The translations under genes were made by a program, and so were the position numbers. Shown here in pieces: positions 35,629 through 44,264 of a DNA stretch of 50,853 nt (within the stretch, counting starts at the first letter, position 1; every line of letters begins with the position of its first letter). This stretch comes from Clostridium celatum DSM 1785 (lineage in GTDB: Bacteria; Bacillota; Clostridia; Clostridiales; Clostridiaceae): NCBI RefSeq assembly GCF_000320405.1, contig NZ_KB291647.1, positions 1-50,853 on the forward strand, in the 5' to 3' direction. The notes beneath the pieces were generated by a model. The model did not search any database. It saw only the letters and a program-made list of their open reading frames with translations, and had not been told where the DNA came from.

Positions 35629-36633
35629 TTAAATTTTAAGTTTTCTAAAAGCTAAAGGGGTCTTCCCATGAGTCTTTTTGAACATTTTAATGAAATTGCC
35701 ACTATAATTATATCCAAGCTGTTTAGATATTTCATCAATACCTAACTCTGTTGTAGATAATAGATTTTCTGCTAGTGTCATTCTAATTGAATTAGTATAC
35801 TGACTAATAGACATATGATATTTTGCTGAAAAACCTGCTTTTAATTTTTGCTCATTTAAAAATACCATTTTACTTAAGGCTTTAATAGTAGGTGGATTGC
35901 ATGCTTCTTTTGTTAATATATCATGAGCTTTTTGTATTGCGTGTGCATCAGATGCAGTTAATGTAATATATCTATTTTTGCCTATTTTGATTTCACCATA
36001 ATTTAATTGATTAGTAAAAACATTTTCAGGTGAAGAATTCAATTCATTAGAAAGTAAGGCAATAGATTCTAAAATTTTACTTTCTAAATATAAGGAAGTA
36101 AGCTTATCAACTTCAGACATACTTCGTAATCCTTGAATAATTTTAGATATTTCTAGAGGAAGATATCTATAAGTATAATTACTAATAAAGTTATTAAAAT
36201 CTATAGTGTTAGGAAAGTTTGGTTTAATTATTTCATCAAAGTACCGTTTATGAATAGTTATTTCCGCACCATGAAAATGTTGACCTTTTTTCCAAAATTG
36301 TTTTCCTTGAATTGTCTTTTCTACTACAAAAAATGAAGATGGACTAAAAGAAGAAATGGGATTATCTTCAATTTCAAAAGATGTTTCACCGGTATAGACA
36401 GTACCAAATCTCATTATTTCTTCTGAGTGTTCAAAAGATATAGAAAAGTCTGTAGGTATAGTGTAATCTCCTATTCCAAAATCATAATATCCTTCTCTCG
36501 TATACTTAATGAAATATCCTAATTCAGGTTTAACTTCATTTTTATATACAGTATAATTTGGAGTTTTATATGGTTTAAAAGTCATTTTATTTAATACTGC
36601 ATTTTGAAAATCTTTTGTTGTTCTAGCAATCAT
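35629..36633 (-). CDS. AraC-family regulator, PchR-like
   Basis: A 334-residue regulator with a two-helix-turn-helix AraC domain at the C-terminus (about 235-334: TIKALSKMVFLNEQKLKAGFSAKYHMSISQYTNSIRM and EISKQLGYNYSGNFIKMFKKTHGKTPLAFRK). The LNEQKLKAGF segment and N-terminal half resemble PchR/YbtA-type activators that sense ferric siderophores inside the cell. ATG at 36633 follows GAGGG at five bases; a TTG four codons upstream is rejected. It diverges from the siderophore uptake operon, which suggests it activates that operon when the siderophore is present. Confidence 0.82.
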   Translation of the reverse strand: MIARTTKDFQNAVLNKMTFKPYKTPNYTVYKNEVKPELGYFIKYTREGYYDFGIGDYTIPTDFSISFEHSEEIMRFGTVYTGETSFEIEDNPISSFSPSSFFVVEKTIQGKQFWKKGQHFHGAEITIHKRYFDEIIKPNFPNTIDFNNFISNYTYRYLPLEISKIIQGLRSMSEVDKLTSLYLESKILESIALLSNELNSSPENVFTNQLNYGEIKIGKNRYITLTASDAHAIQKAHDILTKEACNPPTIKALSKMVFLNEQKLKAGFSAKYHMSISQYTNSIRMTLAENLLSTTELGIDEISKQLGYNYSGNFIKMFKKTHGKTPLAFRKLKI

Positions 36634-36733
36634 AATATCCCTCAATGTTCATAACTATCAAATTTAAATAAATATATTATAATTATAAATATTTATAAGA
36701 AAAAATAAACATTTATATTATGAATATTTATAT

Positions 36734-36810
36734 TATAATTAAATTTAAGTAAAAGGAAATTCAAAAAGTTAAGGTAACAGGAGCATCTAAATAATAGATG
36801 CTCCTTTTTT
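36734..36810 (+). ncRNA. Possible small RNA or leader transcript with terminator
   Basis: A strong hairpin, GGAGCATCTA/TAGATGCTCC (36780-36804) with a T-run to 36810, stands alone between divergent genes with no plus-strand ORF before it. A TATAAT hexamer (36734-36739) lies about 40 bases upstream but without a good -35. A short terminated transcript of about 65 bases is possible. The boundaries are guesses; only the terminator hairpin is firm. Confidence 0.35.
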
Positions 36811-36919
36811 ATCAAAATAAGAAATTATTTATAAAAGGTGTGGGTATAATAATTTTAATTAGAATATTAGGATTAAATTATTGTTATAGATGATAAAATT
36901 ATTAAATTAGTTGCAACAG

Positions 36920-36948
36920 TTGAAATGAGAATGACTCTCATATACAAT
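36920..36948 (+). promoter_or_regulatory. Promoter of siderophore operon with Fur-like box in spacer
   Basis: TTGAAA (36920-36925), 17 bases, TACAAT (36943-36948). Between them lies the inverted repeat ATGAGA-ATGAC-TCTCAT (36925-36941), which resembles the Fur box (GATAATGATAATCATTATC type). Binding of iron-loaded Fur there would block RNA polymerase, giving iron repression. Confidence 0.68.
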
Positions 36949-37009
36949 TAACTCAAGTCAAACGAGAAAAAGAAAAGTTAATTAATAAATAAATTTATGG
37001 AGGTACATA

Positions 37010-37960
37010 ATGAAGAATAAAGTGTTAAAAACAATAGTGGCAGCTTGTATGACAGCTATGATGTTTGTTGGATGTGCTAGCAATGGTACAACAAATGAGG
37101 ATAAAACTGCTGAAAATACTGTAACAGTTACAGATGTAAGAGGAGAAGTTGAAATACCTGCAGAGCCTCAAAGAATAGTAGATTTAAGTGGAAATAGTGA
37201 TATTTTGTCAATTTTAGGATATGACGTTGTAGGGACTGCAAATAGTGATGCTTATGACTATACTAAATTCCCTTCATATTTAGAAGAAACATTAAAAGGT
37301 GCAGAGATTTTAGGATATAGCATGCAAGATACTATGGATGTAGAAGCTGTTATGAACTTAAATCCAGATTTAATAGTTATATCAACAGTTCAAGAAAAAA
37401 TGTATGATGCATTAAGTGAAATTGCTCCAACAGTTATGATTCAATTAGAAGCTTTAAACTGGAAAGATGACGTTAGAGCTTTAGGAAAAGTATTTGATAA
37501 AGAAGATGTTGCTAATGAATGGATAGCTAATTATGAAGCTAAAGCGAAAGAAGCTGGAGATAAAATCAAAGCTGAATACGGTGAAGATACAACATATCTT
37601 TCATTCTTAGCAAGTGGTGGACAATTCTTTATTTTTGATGGTGCAGGATTTGGTGATGTATTATATAACGATATGGGATTAGCTAAGCCAGAAGGAATGC
37701 CGGAACAAACTGATATTAGTTTACCAGTTGTAACTTATGAAGGATTAGCAGCAATTAAAGCAGATTATATATTTGCAATAGCAACAGATGAAGATTTAGC
37801 TCAATTAGAAGCAAATAGTATTTGGAATAACTTGCCTGCAGTTAAAGAGGGTAATGTAGTAATATTAGAATCATCACCATACTTTAACCAAGGATATAGC
37901 CCAATCGGAAGAGAAATATTAGTAGATGAAATAGGTGAAATGTTAAATGAAACAAAGTAA
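37010..37960 (+). CDS. Ferric siderophore ABC transporter, binding lipoprotein
   Basis: A 316-residue solute-binding lipoprotein. The signal peptide ends in the lipobox FVGC with Cys22, which would be lipidated. The mature part is a periplasmic-binding-protein-like TroA/FhuD-type fold: EIPAEPQRIVDLSGNSDILSILGYDVVGT, LNPDLIVISTVQ, and the C-terminal IWNNLPAVKEGNVVILE. It binds a ferric siderophore or haem outside the cell and delivers it to the FecCD permeases. TGGAGG precedes the ATG. It is the first gene after a promoter with a Fur-like box, and its end overlaps the permease start by 14 bases. Confidence 0.92.
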   Translation: MKNKVLKTIVAACMTAMMFVGCASNGTTNEDKTAENTVTVTDVRGEVEIPAEPQRIVDLSGNSDILSILGYDVVGTANSDAYDYTKFPSYLEETLKGAEILGYSMQDTMDVEAVMNLNPDLIVISTVQEKMYDALSEIAPTVMIQLEALNWKDDVRALGKVFDKEDVANEWIANYEAKAKEAGDKIKAEYGEDTTYLSFLASGGQFFIFDGAGFGDVLYNDMGLAKPEGMPEQTDISLPVVTYEGLAAIKADYIFAIATDEDLAQLEANSIWNNLPAVKEGNVVILESSPYFNQGYSPIGREILVDEIGEMLNETK

Positions 37961-38939
37961 TAAACGTACAATAATATTTATAATTTGTAGTTTGTTACTC
38001 TTAGCAGGAGGATTGACTTTAGCCATTAGGCTAGGGTCAGTCCATATTACATTTTCGGATATTTGGGATAGTATTTTTAACTATAGTGAAACTTTAGAAC
38101 TTATGTTAGTTAGAGATGTACGTATTCCAAGAGCTCTTGCTGTATTATTTACAGGTGGAGTATTAGGAGTAACAGGTGCAATGATTCAAGGTGTTACTAG
38201 AAATCCAATAGCTGAACCATCTATATTAGGTATAAGCCAAGGAGCAACTTTAGTAATAGCTATTTTTTATGCAGCAGGAATAGGAATAACTACTAAAAAT
38301 GTAATGATAGCTACTTTTATAGGAGCATTAATAACTGGAATAATAGTTTTAGGATTTATATCAAAAAAAGCAAATAATAACTCAATTGCAAAGATACTTT
38401 TAGCAGGAACAGCTATGAGTACATTTTTTATTTCTTTAACTACGGTAATTGGCCTTTTATCAAATCAGTCTCAAATGATAGGATTCTGGGTGTCTGGAGG
38501 TTTTAGAAATGCAAGTTGGGCAGATTTTAAATTAATCTTTATAGTAGGAATTGTAGGACTTATTATAGCAATATTTTTATCACCAAAGATAAATATATTA
38601 AATTTAGGTGATGATGTTGCAATTGGACTTGGAGAAAATCCAGAAAAAATAAGATTTATTACTCTTATGGTTATGATACCAATGTGTGCAGCAGCAGTTG
38701 CAGTTGGTAAAAATATAGCTTTTGTAGGGCTTATAGTGCCTCAAATAGTTAGAAAATTATTAGGAGAAGATTATAGAAGAAATATTCCATGTTCATTTTT
38801 ACTTGGAGCAGTTCTTTTAACATTTGCAGATATTGCAGCAAGGATGATATTTAATCCTTATGAAACACCAATTGGAGTGTTTACGGCATTAATAGGAATA
38901 CCATTCTTTATATCAGTAGCTAGAAAGGAGAGAGGATAA
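37947..38939 (+). CDS. Iron siderophore ABC transporter permease, FecCD family
   Basis: A 330-residue permease with about nine or ten membrane helices of the FecCD/BtuC family. RIPRALAVLFTGGVLGVTGAMIQGVTRNPIAEPSILGISQGA is the family signature, with NIAFVGLIVPQIVRKLLG as the cytoplasmic coupling segment that contacts the ATPase. It overlaps both its neighbours, the binding protein (14 bases) and the second permease (ATG inside TAATG). Together with that permease it forms the channel for the ferric siderophore. Confidence 0.93.
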   Translation: MKQSNKRTIIFIICSLLLLAGGLTLAIRLGSVHITFSDIWDSIFNYSETLELMLVRDVRIPRALAVLFTGGVLGVTGAMIQGVTRNPIAEPSILGISQGATLVIAIFYAAGIGITTKNVMIATFIGALITGIIVLGFISKKANNNSIAKILLAGTAMSTFFISLTTVIGLLSNQSQMIGFWVSGGFRNASWADFKLIFIVGIVGLIIAIFLSPKINILNLGDDVAIGLGENPEKIRFITLMVMIPMCAAAVAVGKNIAFVGLIVPQIVRKLLGEDYRRNIPCSFLLGAVLLTFADIAARMIFNPYETPIGVFTALIGIPFFISVARKERG

Positions 38940-39946
38940 TGAATAAGAAAAAATTTAAACTAGTTATAGCAGTTTTAATTATTTTATTAGTAGTCTCTTT
39001 TATGGTTACATTATGTTGGGGTACATATAAAGTTTCACCTTTAGAAGTTATTAATACTCTTTTGGGAAATGGGACTAAACTTCAAAATACAGCAATATTA
39101 ACTATTAGACTTCCAAGAATGTTAGTTGGTATCTTTGTGGCAATTGCATTATCAACAGCAGGAGCAATTCTTCAAACTGTAACTAAAAATGATTTAGCAG
39201 ATACAGGAATAATAGGTATAAATGCTGGGGCAGCTGTAGCAGCAGTATTATTTATTACATATTCAACTGGAGCATACTATAGTGAACTAGGGCAATTATC
39301 AATATTTGTATTACCTGCCATGGCTATAATAGGGGCTGCAGTTACGGCATTTATAATATATATGATGTCTAGTAGAAAAGGAATAAAGCCTAAAAGACTT
39401 TTGTTAATTGGAATTGGATTAAATGCAGGACTTAATGCATTTATAACATTCTTTACCTTTAGAGGTGGTGTTGGAGACTACAATAGAGTATTAGTTTGGA
39501 CATCAGGAAGTCTTTGGGGATCAGGATGGAGCTATGCAAAGGTAATAATTCCAATAGTAGCAGTAATGTTTATGGTAGTTTTATTAAATCATAAAAAACT
39601 AGATGTTTTAAATCTTTCAGATGAGTTAGCAATATCATTAGGCTTAAATTTAGAAAAGGAAAGAAAAAAGTTCTTAACTTTTGCAGTTATTTTAGCGGGA
39701 ACAGCAACAGCTTTTGCAGGTAATATAGGATTTTTAGGACTTATATCTCCTCATATTGCAAGAAAGTTAGTTGGTCCTTATCACAAGAAATTTATTACAG
39801 TTTCAGCAATGATAAGTATTATTATAGTTATTCTTGCAGATGCAGTTTCAAGAAACTTATTCTCTCCAATTGAGATTCCAGTAGGAATAACAGTATCAAT
39901 ATTTGGAGTACCATATTTTATTTATTTAATGATGAAGGAGAAATAA
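38939..39946 (+). CDS. Iron siderophore ABC transporter permease, second subunit
   Basis: A 335-residue FecCD-family permease, partner of the preceding gene. Visible segments are RLPRMLVGIFVAIALSTAGAILQTVTKNDLADTGIIGINAGAAVA and NIGFLGLISPHIARKLVGPYHK, where the ATPase docks. About nine or ten helices are predicted. Its start overlaps the stop of the first permease by one base, and two bases separate its stop from the ATPase start, so the subunits are made in step. Confidence 0.93.
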   Translation: MNKKKFKLVIAVLIILLVVSFMVTLCWGTYKVSPLEVINTLLGNGTKLQNTAILTIRLPRMLVGIFVAIALSTAGAILQTVTKNDLADTGIIGINAGAAVAAVLFITYSTGAYYSELGQLSIFVLPAMAIIGAAVTAFIIYMMSSRKGIKPKRLLLIGIGLNAGLNAFITFFTFRGGVGDYNRVLVWTSGSLWGSGWSYAKVIIPIVAVMFMVVLLNHKKLDVLNLSDELAISLGLNLEKERKKFLTFAVILAGTATAFAGNIGFLGLISPHIARKLVGPYHKKFITVSAMISIIIVILADAVSRNLFSPIEIPVGITVSIFGVPYFIYLMMKEK

Positions 39947-39948
39947 TT

Positions 39949-40749
39949 ATGGAAGCTATTAGTGTAAAGAACTTAAGTGTGGCATATGAAAATAATACTA
40001 TAATTGAAGATATGAGTTTATCTATACCAAAAGGGAAAATAAGCATAATAATTGGAGCAAATGGATGTGGTAAATCAACTTTACTTAAAACTATAGCGAG
40101 AATTAATAAGCCTAAAAGCGGTGATATCTTCATTAATAATAAAAATATAAAAAAAGTAAAAGAAAAAAATATAGCAAAAGAAGTTGCATTTTTACCACAA
40201 GGACCAGTTTGTCCAGATGGGCTTACAGTAAGAGAACTTGTTGCTTTTGGTAGATTTCCTCATCAAAAAATGATTGGTGGTCTTACTAGTCATGATAAGG
40301 AACTTATTGATTGGGCAATAGAAGAAACAGGACTTAGTGAATTTGCTGATAGAGGAGTTGAAAACTTATCAGGTGGGCAAAGACAAAGAGCTTGGATTGC
40401 TATGACATTAGCTCAAGAAACTGAAATAATAATGCTTGATGAACCAACAACTTATTTAGATATGTCTTACCAATTAGAAGTGTTAGAGGTACTTCAAAAG
40501 CTTAATAAAGAAAAAAATATTACAGTAGTTATAGTTCTTCATGAACTTAACAATGCTTGTAGATTTGCAGATAATATTATTGGGCTTAAAAAGGGAAAGA
40601 TTATTTGTCAAGGAAGACCATTGGATGTAATTAATAAAGAAAATTTAAATACTATATATGGAATAGATGCGAACCTTACAATAAGTGAAGATGGACAATA
40701 TCCAATATGTATGGAATATGACTTATTTAGGGGGACAGATGAAAAATAA
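39949..40749 (+). CDS. Iron siderophore ABC transporter ATP-binding protein
   Basis: A 266-residue ATPase of the FecE/FepC type. Walker A is GANGCGKST (residues 36-44), followed by the Q-loop in FLPQGPV, the signature LSGGQRQRAWIA, Walker B IIMLDEPTTYLD, and the switch His in VLHELNNACRFAD. It drives uptake through the two FecCD permeases. AAGGAGAAA just upstream lies in the end of the second permease gene. Its last 11 bases overlap the start of the MFS transporter gene. Confidence 0.95.
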   Translation: MEAISVKNLSVAYENNTIIEDMSLSIPKGKISIIIGANGCGKSTLLKTIARINKPKSGDIFINNKNIKKVKEKNIAKEVAFLPQGPVCPDGLTVRELVAFGRFPHQKMIGGLTSHDKELIDWAIEETGLSEFADRGVENLSGGQRQRAWIAMTLAQETEIIMLDEPTTYLDMSYQLEVLEVLQKLNKEKNITVVIVLHELNNACRFADNIIGLKKGKIICQGRPLDVINKENLNTIYGIDANLTISEDGQYPICMEYDLFRGTDEK

Positions 40750-42013
40750 AAACTTTATAATAATAGTTATAGGACAGATTATTTCTCTTTTTGGAAATGC
40801 AATTCAAAGATTTAGTATGTCTCTATATTTATTAGAATTTACAGGGAGTACTGCTACCTTTGCTAACATATTAGCAATATCAACAATACCGTATATTTTA
40901 TTTGCACCAATTGCAGGTAGACTTTCTGATAATATAAATAGAAAAAAAATAATGGTTTATTTAGATTTATTTTGTTCACTACTAATTGGAGCATATGCTT
41001 TTGTGTTACTTAAAGGAAATGATAGTGCATTAATAGTTGGAACTGTTATGTTTATATTGTCTATATGTGCTACATTATATGGACCAGCAGTAACATCCTC
41101 AATTCCACAAATAGTAAGTGAGGATAAGCTTACTTCTGCAAATGGAATAATAAATCAAGTAGGATCAATTGTTAATTTTGTAGGTCCCATACTGGCAGGT
41201 CTTCTTTATGGAATATTAGGAATAAAAATAATAGTAATAATAAATGCAGTAAGCTTTTTAATTTCTGCAATAATGGAAATGTTCTTAGATATTCCTGATG
41301 TAGTGAAAAGTAAGGATATTAACAATAATGAAATAGCTATTGATAATGAAAAAGAAAAATTACTGTCAATAAGCTTTATTAAAAAATCATTTTTAGATAT
41401 GAAAGATAGCTTTATTTATTTAAAAAGGGAAAAGAAAGTTGTGCTTGGAATTATAGCTTCTTATGCATTTTGTAATATTTTCTTAGTACCAATATTATCA
41501 ATAGTTGCACCATACTTTATAAATATATTTTTAGGACTTTCATCAGAGATTTATGGAATAGTAGAAGGTATATGTGTTTTAGGAATGATATTAGGCGGAT
41601 TTGTGATAAGTATAAAACCTAATATGTTTTCAATGAAAAAAGTTCATTATACATATTTTCCTATGATAGCAGGAGTTATCTTAATGTCTACGCTAGGGTT
41701 TATAAAGTTAAATAATTATGCGTTAGCAGGGCTTTTTGCCTTTGGAGGTTTAGCAATAATGCTATCTTTAGCATTATCGAATATATTAACATTAACATTC
41801 ATACAAAAACAAGTACCAAGTGAAATGTTAGGTCGTGTATCAGCATTTTCAACAGCAGTAGCAACTGTAAGTGTGGCACCAGGTCAATTGTTGTTTGGAC
41901 AGGTTATTGATATGGGAATACCAATCGGAATAATACTTATAGTAACTGCTATATTTAATATTGGACTTATGTTATTTATTAAGTGGAATGTAAGAGAAAT
42001 ACAAAATGGTTAA
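40739..42013 (+). CDS. MFS transporter, possible siderophore exporter
   Basis: A 424-residue major facilitator with about twelve helices, of the MFS_3/EntS-like group (FIIIVIGQIISLFGNAIQRFSMSLYLLEFTGS, APIAGRLSDNINRKKIMVYLDL with the loop 2-3 motif). ATG at 40739 is chosen because AGGGGGA lies before it; an earlier in-frame ATG at 40685 lies inside the ATPase gene without a site. It is translationally coupled to the siderophore ATPase. EntS-type carriers export siderophores, and export or recycling would fit this place, but drug export is also possible. Confidence 0.85.
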   Translation: MKNKNFIIIVIGQIISLFGNAIQRFSMSLYLLEFTGSTATFANILAISTIPYILFAPIAGRLSDNINRKKIMVYLDLFCSLLIGAYAFVLLKGNDSALIVGTVMFILSICATLYGPAVTSSIPQIVSEDKLTSANGIINQVGSIVNFVGPILAGLLYGILGIKIIVIINAVSFLISAIMEMFLDIPDVVKSKDINNNEIAIDNEKEKLLSISFIKKSFLDMKDSFIYLKREKKVVLGIIASYAFCNIFLVPILSIVAPYFINIFLGLSSEIYGIVEGICVLGMILGGFVISIKPNMFSMKKVHYTYFPMIAGVILMSTLGFIKLNNYALAGLFAFGGLAIMLSLALSNILTLTFIQKQVPSEMLGRVSAFSTAVATVSVAPGQLLFGQVIDMGIPIGIILIVTAIFNIGLMLFIKWNVREIQNG

Positions 42014-42041
42014 TAGTTTAACATTTTATTGAAATTATTTT

Positions 42042-42077
42042 AAAACCATGTGGGTATATGCCTACATGGTTTTTTTA
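42042..42077 (+). terminator. Intrinsic terminator, CCATGTGG type
   Basis: AAAACCATGTGGG pairs with CCTACATGGTTTT around TATATG, with one G-U, followed by T residues. Closely related to the hairpins at 26765-26798 and 50794-50830. Confidence 0.9.
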
Positions 42078-42173
42078 TAAAAAACTTACTATATATTTAT
42101 ATAAAAAAACAATAAATTTTGGTAAACTTGTGTAAACTAATGATTATACATGAATTTGAAAGGTGGAAATAAT

Positions 42174-42698
42174 ATGAATAATAAAATATGGGATTATATA
42201 TCAACAATATTAATAATTATAAATGGTGTTATTTGTACTATCTATCATCAAGAAATATATGTATGGTTGCCTAGTATATGTGCGATAGTGCTTTTAATAA
42301 AGGGAACAATAAAGATGGTTGAAGGCATTAAGGAAAAGGATTATGCAAGTTTAGAGAAGAAAAAATTAGAGAGATCAATTGTAATAATAGCAGTTGCTAT
42401 TGCTATGTTACTTCAACTAGATAATGCTTTAGTTGTAGTTTGTATATTTTGGGGGTTATCTGGTTTAAATAAATCAGCAAATTATTTAAATGAAGCATTA
42501 TATTATTTTTATAAAGGGAAAAATGGATTTTTATCATTAATAAAAGCAATAATAGAATTCACATTATCAATTTTATTAATTTTTGATCCATTAGGAAAGG
42601 TTACAGAGCATATATTAATATTAGGATTTGAACTTATTTTTGAAGGAATATTTGAATTAATAAGTATTCATAATGGAAAAGAAGAGCTTATAGATTAG
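42174..42698 (+). CDS. Small multi-helix membrane protein, DUF308/HdeD-like
   Basis: A 174-residue membrane protein of unknown function with about six hydrophobic segments (IWDYISTILIIINGVICTIY, VWLPSICAIVLLIKGTIKMVEGI, IVIIAVAIAMLLQLDNALVVVCIFWGLSGL, IKAIIEFTLSILLIFDPLG, ILILGFELIFEGIFELISIH). The paired helices with a Gly at each turn resemble HdeD/DUF308 proteins. ATG at 42174 follows AAGGTGG; the ATG at 42150 lacks a site. It is monocistronic between two terminators. The name rests on overall pattern only. Confidence 0.62.
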   Translation: MNNKIWDYISTILIIINGVICTIYHQEIYVWLPSICAIVLLIKGTIKMVEGIKEKDYASLEKKKLERSIVIIAVAIAMLLQLDNALVVVCIFWGLSGLNKSANYLNEALYYFYKGKNGFLSLIKAIIEFTLSILLIFDPLGKVTEHILILGFELIFEGIFELISIHNGKEELID

Positions 42699-42708
42699 AT
42701 TATTAAAT

Positions 42709-42756
42709 AAAAGATATTTTTGAGTGAGTTATATCAGCTTGAAAATATCTTTTTTG
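42709..42756 (+). terminator. Intrinsic terminator after DUF308-like gene
   Basis: AAAAGATATTTT (42709-42720) pairs with AAAATATCTTTT (42742-42753), a long stem with a 21-base loop and T-run. Confidence 0.78.
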
Positions 42757-42815
42757 TTTAAATAAGAAATGATATTTAAGAATTTAAAAAGAATAAAATA
42801 AATTTTTCAAAACTA

Positions 42816-42876
42816 TTGCAAAACGTTTACATAAGGTGTATTATAAAGTTAACCGATTTAGTAAACCGATTCAGTA
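42816..42876 (+). promoter_or_regulatory. Ribose operon promoter with LacI-type operators
   Basis: TTGCAA (42816-42821), 17 bases, TATTAT (42839-42844). Downstream lie two CG-centred, partly palindromic sites: AGTTAACCGATTTAGT (42847-42862) and TAGTAAACCGATTCAGTA (42859-42876), centres 13 bases apart. A third, AAAACGTTT, overlaps the -35/spacer (centre 42824) and looks CRE-like on one side. These fit binding by the LacI-type regulator of the operon and perhaps CcpA. Confidence 0.65.
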
Positions 42877-42912
42877 GGTAAATAGAGTTATAAATATAGA
42901 GGTGATGAATTT

Positions 42913-43840
42913 ATGAATAAGGTATGTGTACTTGGAAGTATGAATATGGACTTAGTTGTAAAGGTTAATGATATACCAAGAGTAGGAGAAACTATTCTAT
43001 CAAAATCATTTGAAAAGATAGCTGGAGGAAAAGGTGCAAATCAAGCAGTTGCAGCTAAAAGATGTGGTGCAGAAGTAGCCATGATAGCTAAAATAGGAAA
43101 AGATGAAAATGGACAAATTCTTAAAGATAAATTAATAGAAGATAATATAGATGTAATATGTTTTTGAGGATAAAAGAGAAGCAACGGGAATGGCAATTAT
43201 TATGGTTAATGAAAATGGCAATAATTCAATAATAGTTGTAGCAGGTTCAAATATGACAATAGATGAATATGAAATTGAAGCTTCAGTAGAAAAGATTAAA
43301 GAATATGATATATTGATATCTCAATTTGAAACATCTGAAGAAATGACTTTAAAAGCATTTTTAAAAGCAAAGGAGCTTGGAAAGATAACAATATTAAATC
43401 CAGCTCCTGCAAAGAAAATAAATGAAGAACTTTTGAAAGTAACAGATATTATAGTGCCAAATGAAACAGAGGCAGAGGTATTAACAGGAATAAAAGTTGA
43501 AACTTTAGAAGATGCAAATAAAGCTGGACAAGCATTTTTGGAAAAGGGAGTTAACTTTGTAATAATAACTTTAGGTTCTAAAGGAGCAGCTGTAATAGGA
43601 AAAGATTTTTGTGAATTAGTACCAGCATATAAGGTTAATGCAATAGATACAACAGCAGCTGGTGATAGCTTTATTGGGGGGTTAAGCTCTAAGTTAGATT
43701 TTAAAAATATAAATAAAGAAAGTTTAATAAAGGCTGTAAACTTTGGAAATAAAGTATCATCAATATCAGTTCAAAGAAAAGGTGCACAGCCATCAATTCC
43801 ATATTTAAAGGAAATAGAAGAGATTTATGCGGAGGATTAG
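42913..43840 (+). pseudogene. rbsK: Ribokinase (single-base frameshift)
   Basis: Phosphorylates D-ribose to ribose 5-phosphate with ATP. The N-terminal frame has VCVLGSMNMDLVVKVNDIPRVGETI and the GGKGANQAVAA sugar-binding motif; the second frame has ILNPAPAKKI, NETEAEVLTG and the anion-hole segment DTTAAGDSFIGG with the catalytic Asp. The frame breaks near 43156: GATGTAATATGTTTTTGAG stops, while GATGTATATG reads DVYVFEDKREATGMAIIMV. The repaired length is 308 residues, normal for RbsK. GAGGTGATG precedes the ATG. It is the first gene of the ribose operon. Confidence 0.93.
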
Positions 43841-43842
43841 TT

Positions 43843-44238
43843 ATGAGAAAGACATCATTATTAAATAGTAATTTAAGTACAGTAATTTCAAAGATGGGAC
43901 ATACAGATAAGTTAGCTATAGGAGATTGTGGATTACCTATACCAAATGAAACTGAAAGAATAGATTTAGCCTTAATTGCAGGAGTACCAACATTTTTAGA
44001 AACACTGAAAGTAACCTTAATGGAATTAGAAATTGAAGAAGTACTTATAGCAAATGAAACTAAAGAGATAAATCCAGAAACATTTGAGGAAATAAAAAAA
44101 CTTATAGGTGATGTAAAAATAACATTTATATCTCATGAAGAATTAAAGAATAATTTAAAGGAATGTAAAGCTGTAGTTAGAACTGGTGAACAAACACCAT
44201 ATGCAAATATAATTTTAAAATCAGGAGTTGTATTTTAG
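43843..44238 (+). CDS. rbsD: D-ribose pyranase
   Basis: Interconverts the pyranose and furanose forms of ribose so that ribokinase receives the furanose. A 131-residue protein of the RbsD/FucU family: [29 protein letters not shown] contains the catalytic His20 and the conserved Asp, and [14 protein letters not shown] is the family's C-terminal signature. It begins two bases after rbsK, with GGAGGATTAGTT before the ATG. The frame is intact. Confidence 0.96.
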   Translation: MRKTSLLNSNLSTVISKMGHTDKLAIGDCGLPIPNETERIDLALIAGVPTFLETLKVTLMELEIEEVLIANETKEINPETFEEIKKLIGDVKITFISHEELKNNLKECKAVVRTGEQTPYANIILKSGVVF

Positions 44239-44264
44239 TTATTAGGTAAAGGGAGGTATTTAGA

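Noticed and set aside
36681..36697. AT palindrome TATAAATATTTATA upstream of the AraC gene as an operator.
   Set aside because: Such all-A/T palindromes are expected by chance in this base composition; there is no second copy or regulator evidence.
40685..40738. Earlier ATG for the MFS transporter.
   Set aside because: It lies deep in the ATPase gene without a ribosome site, and the extra residues are non-hydrophobic and unlike MFS starts.
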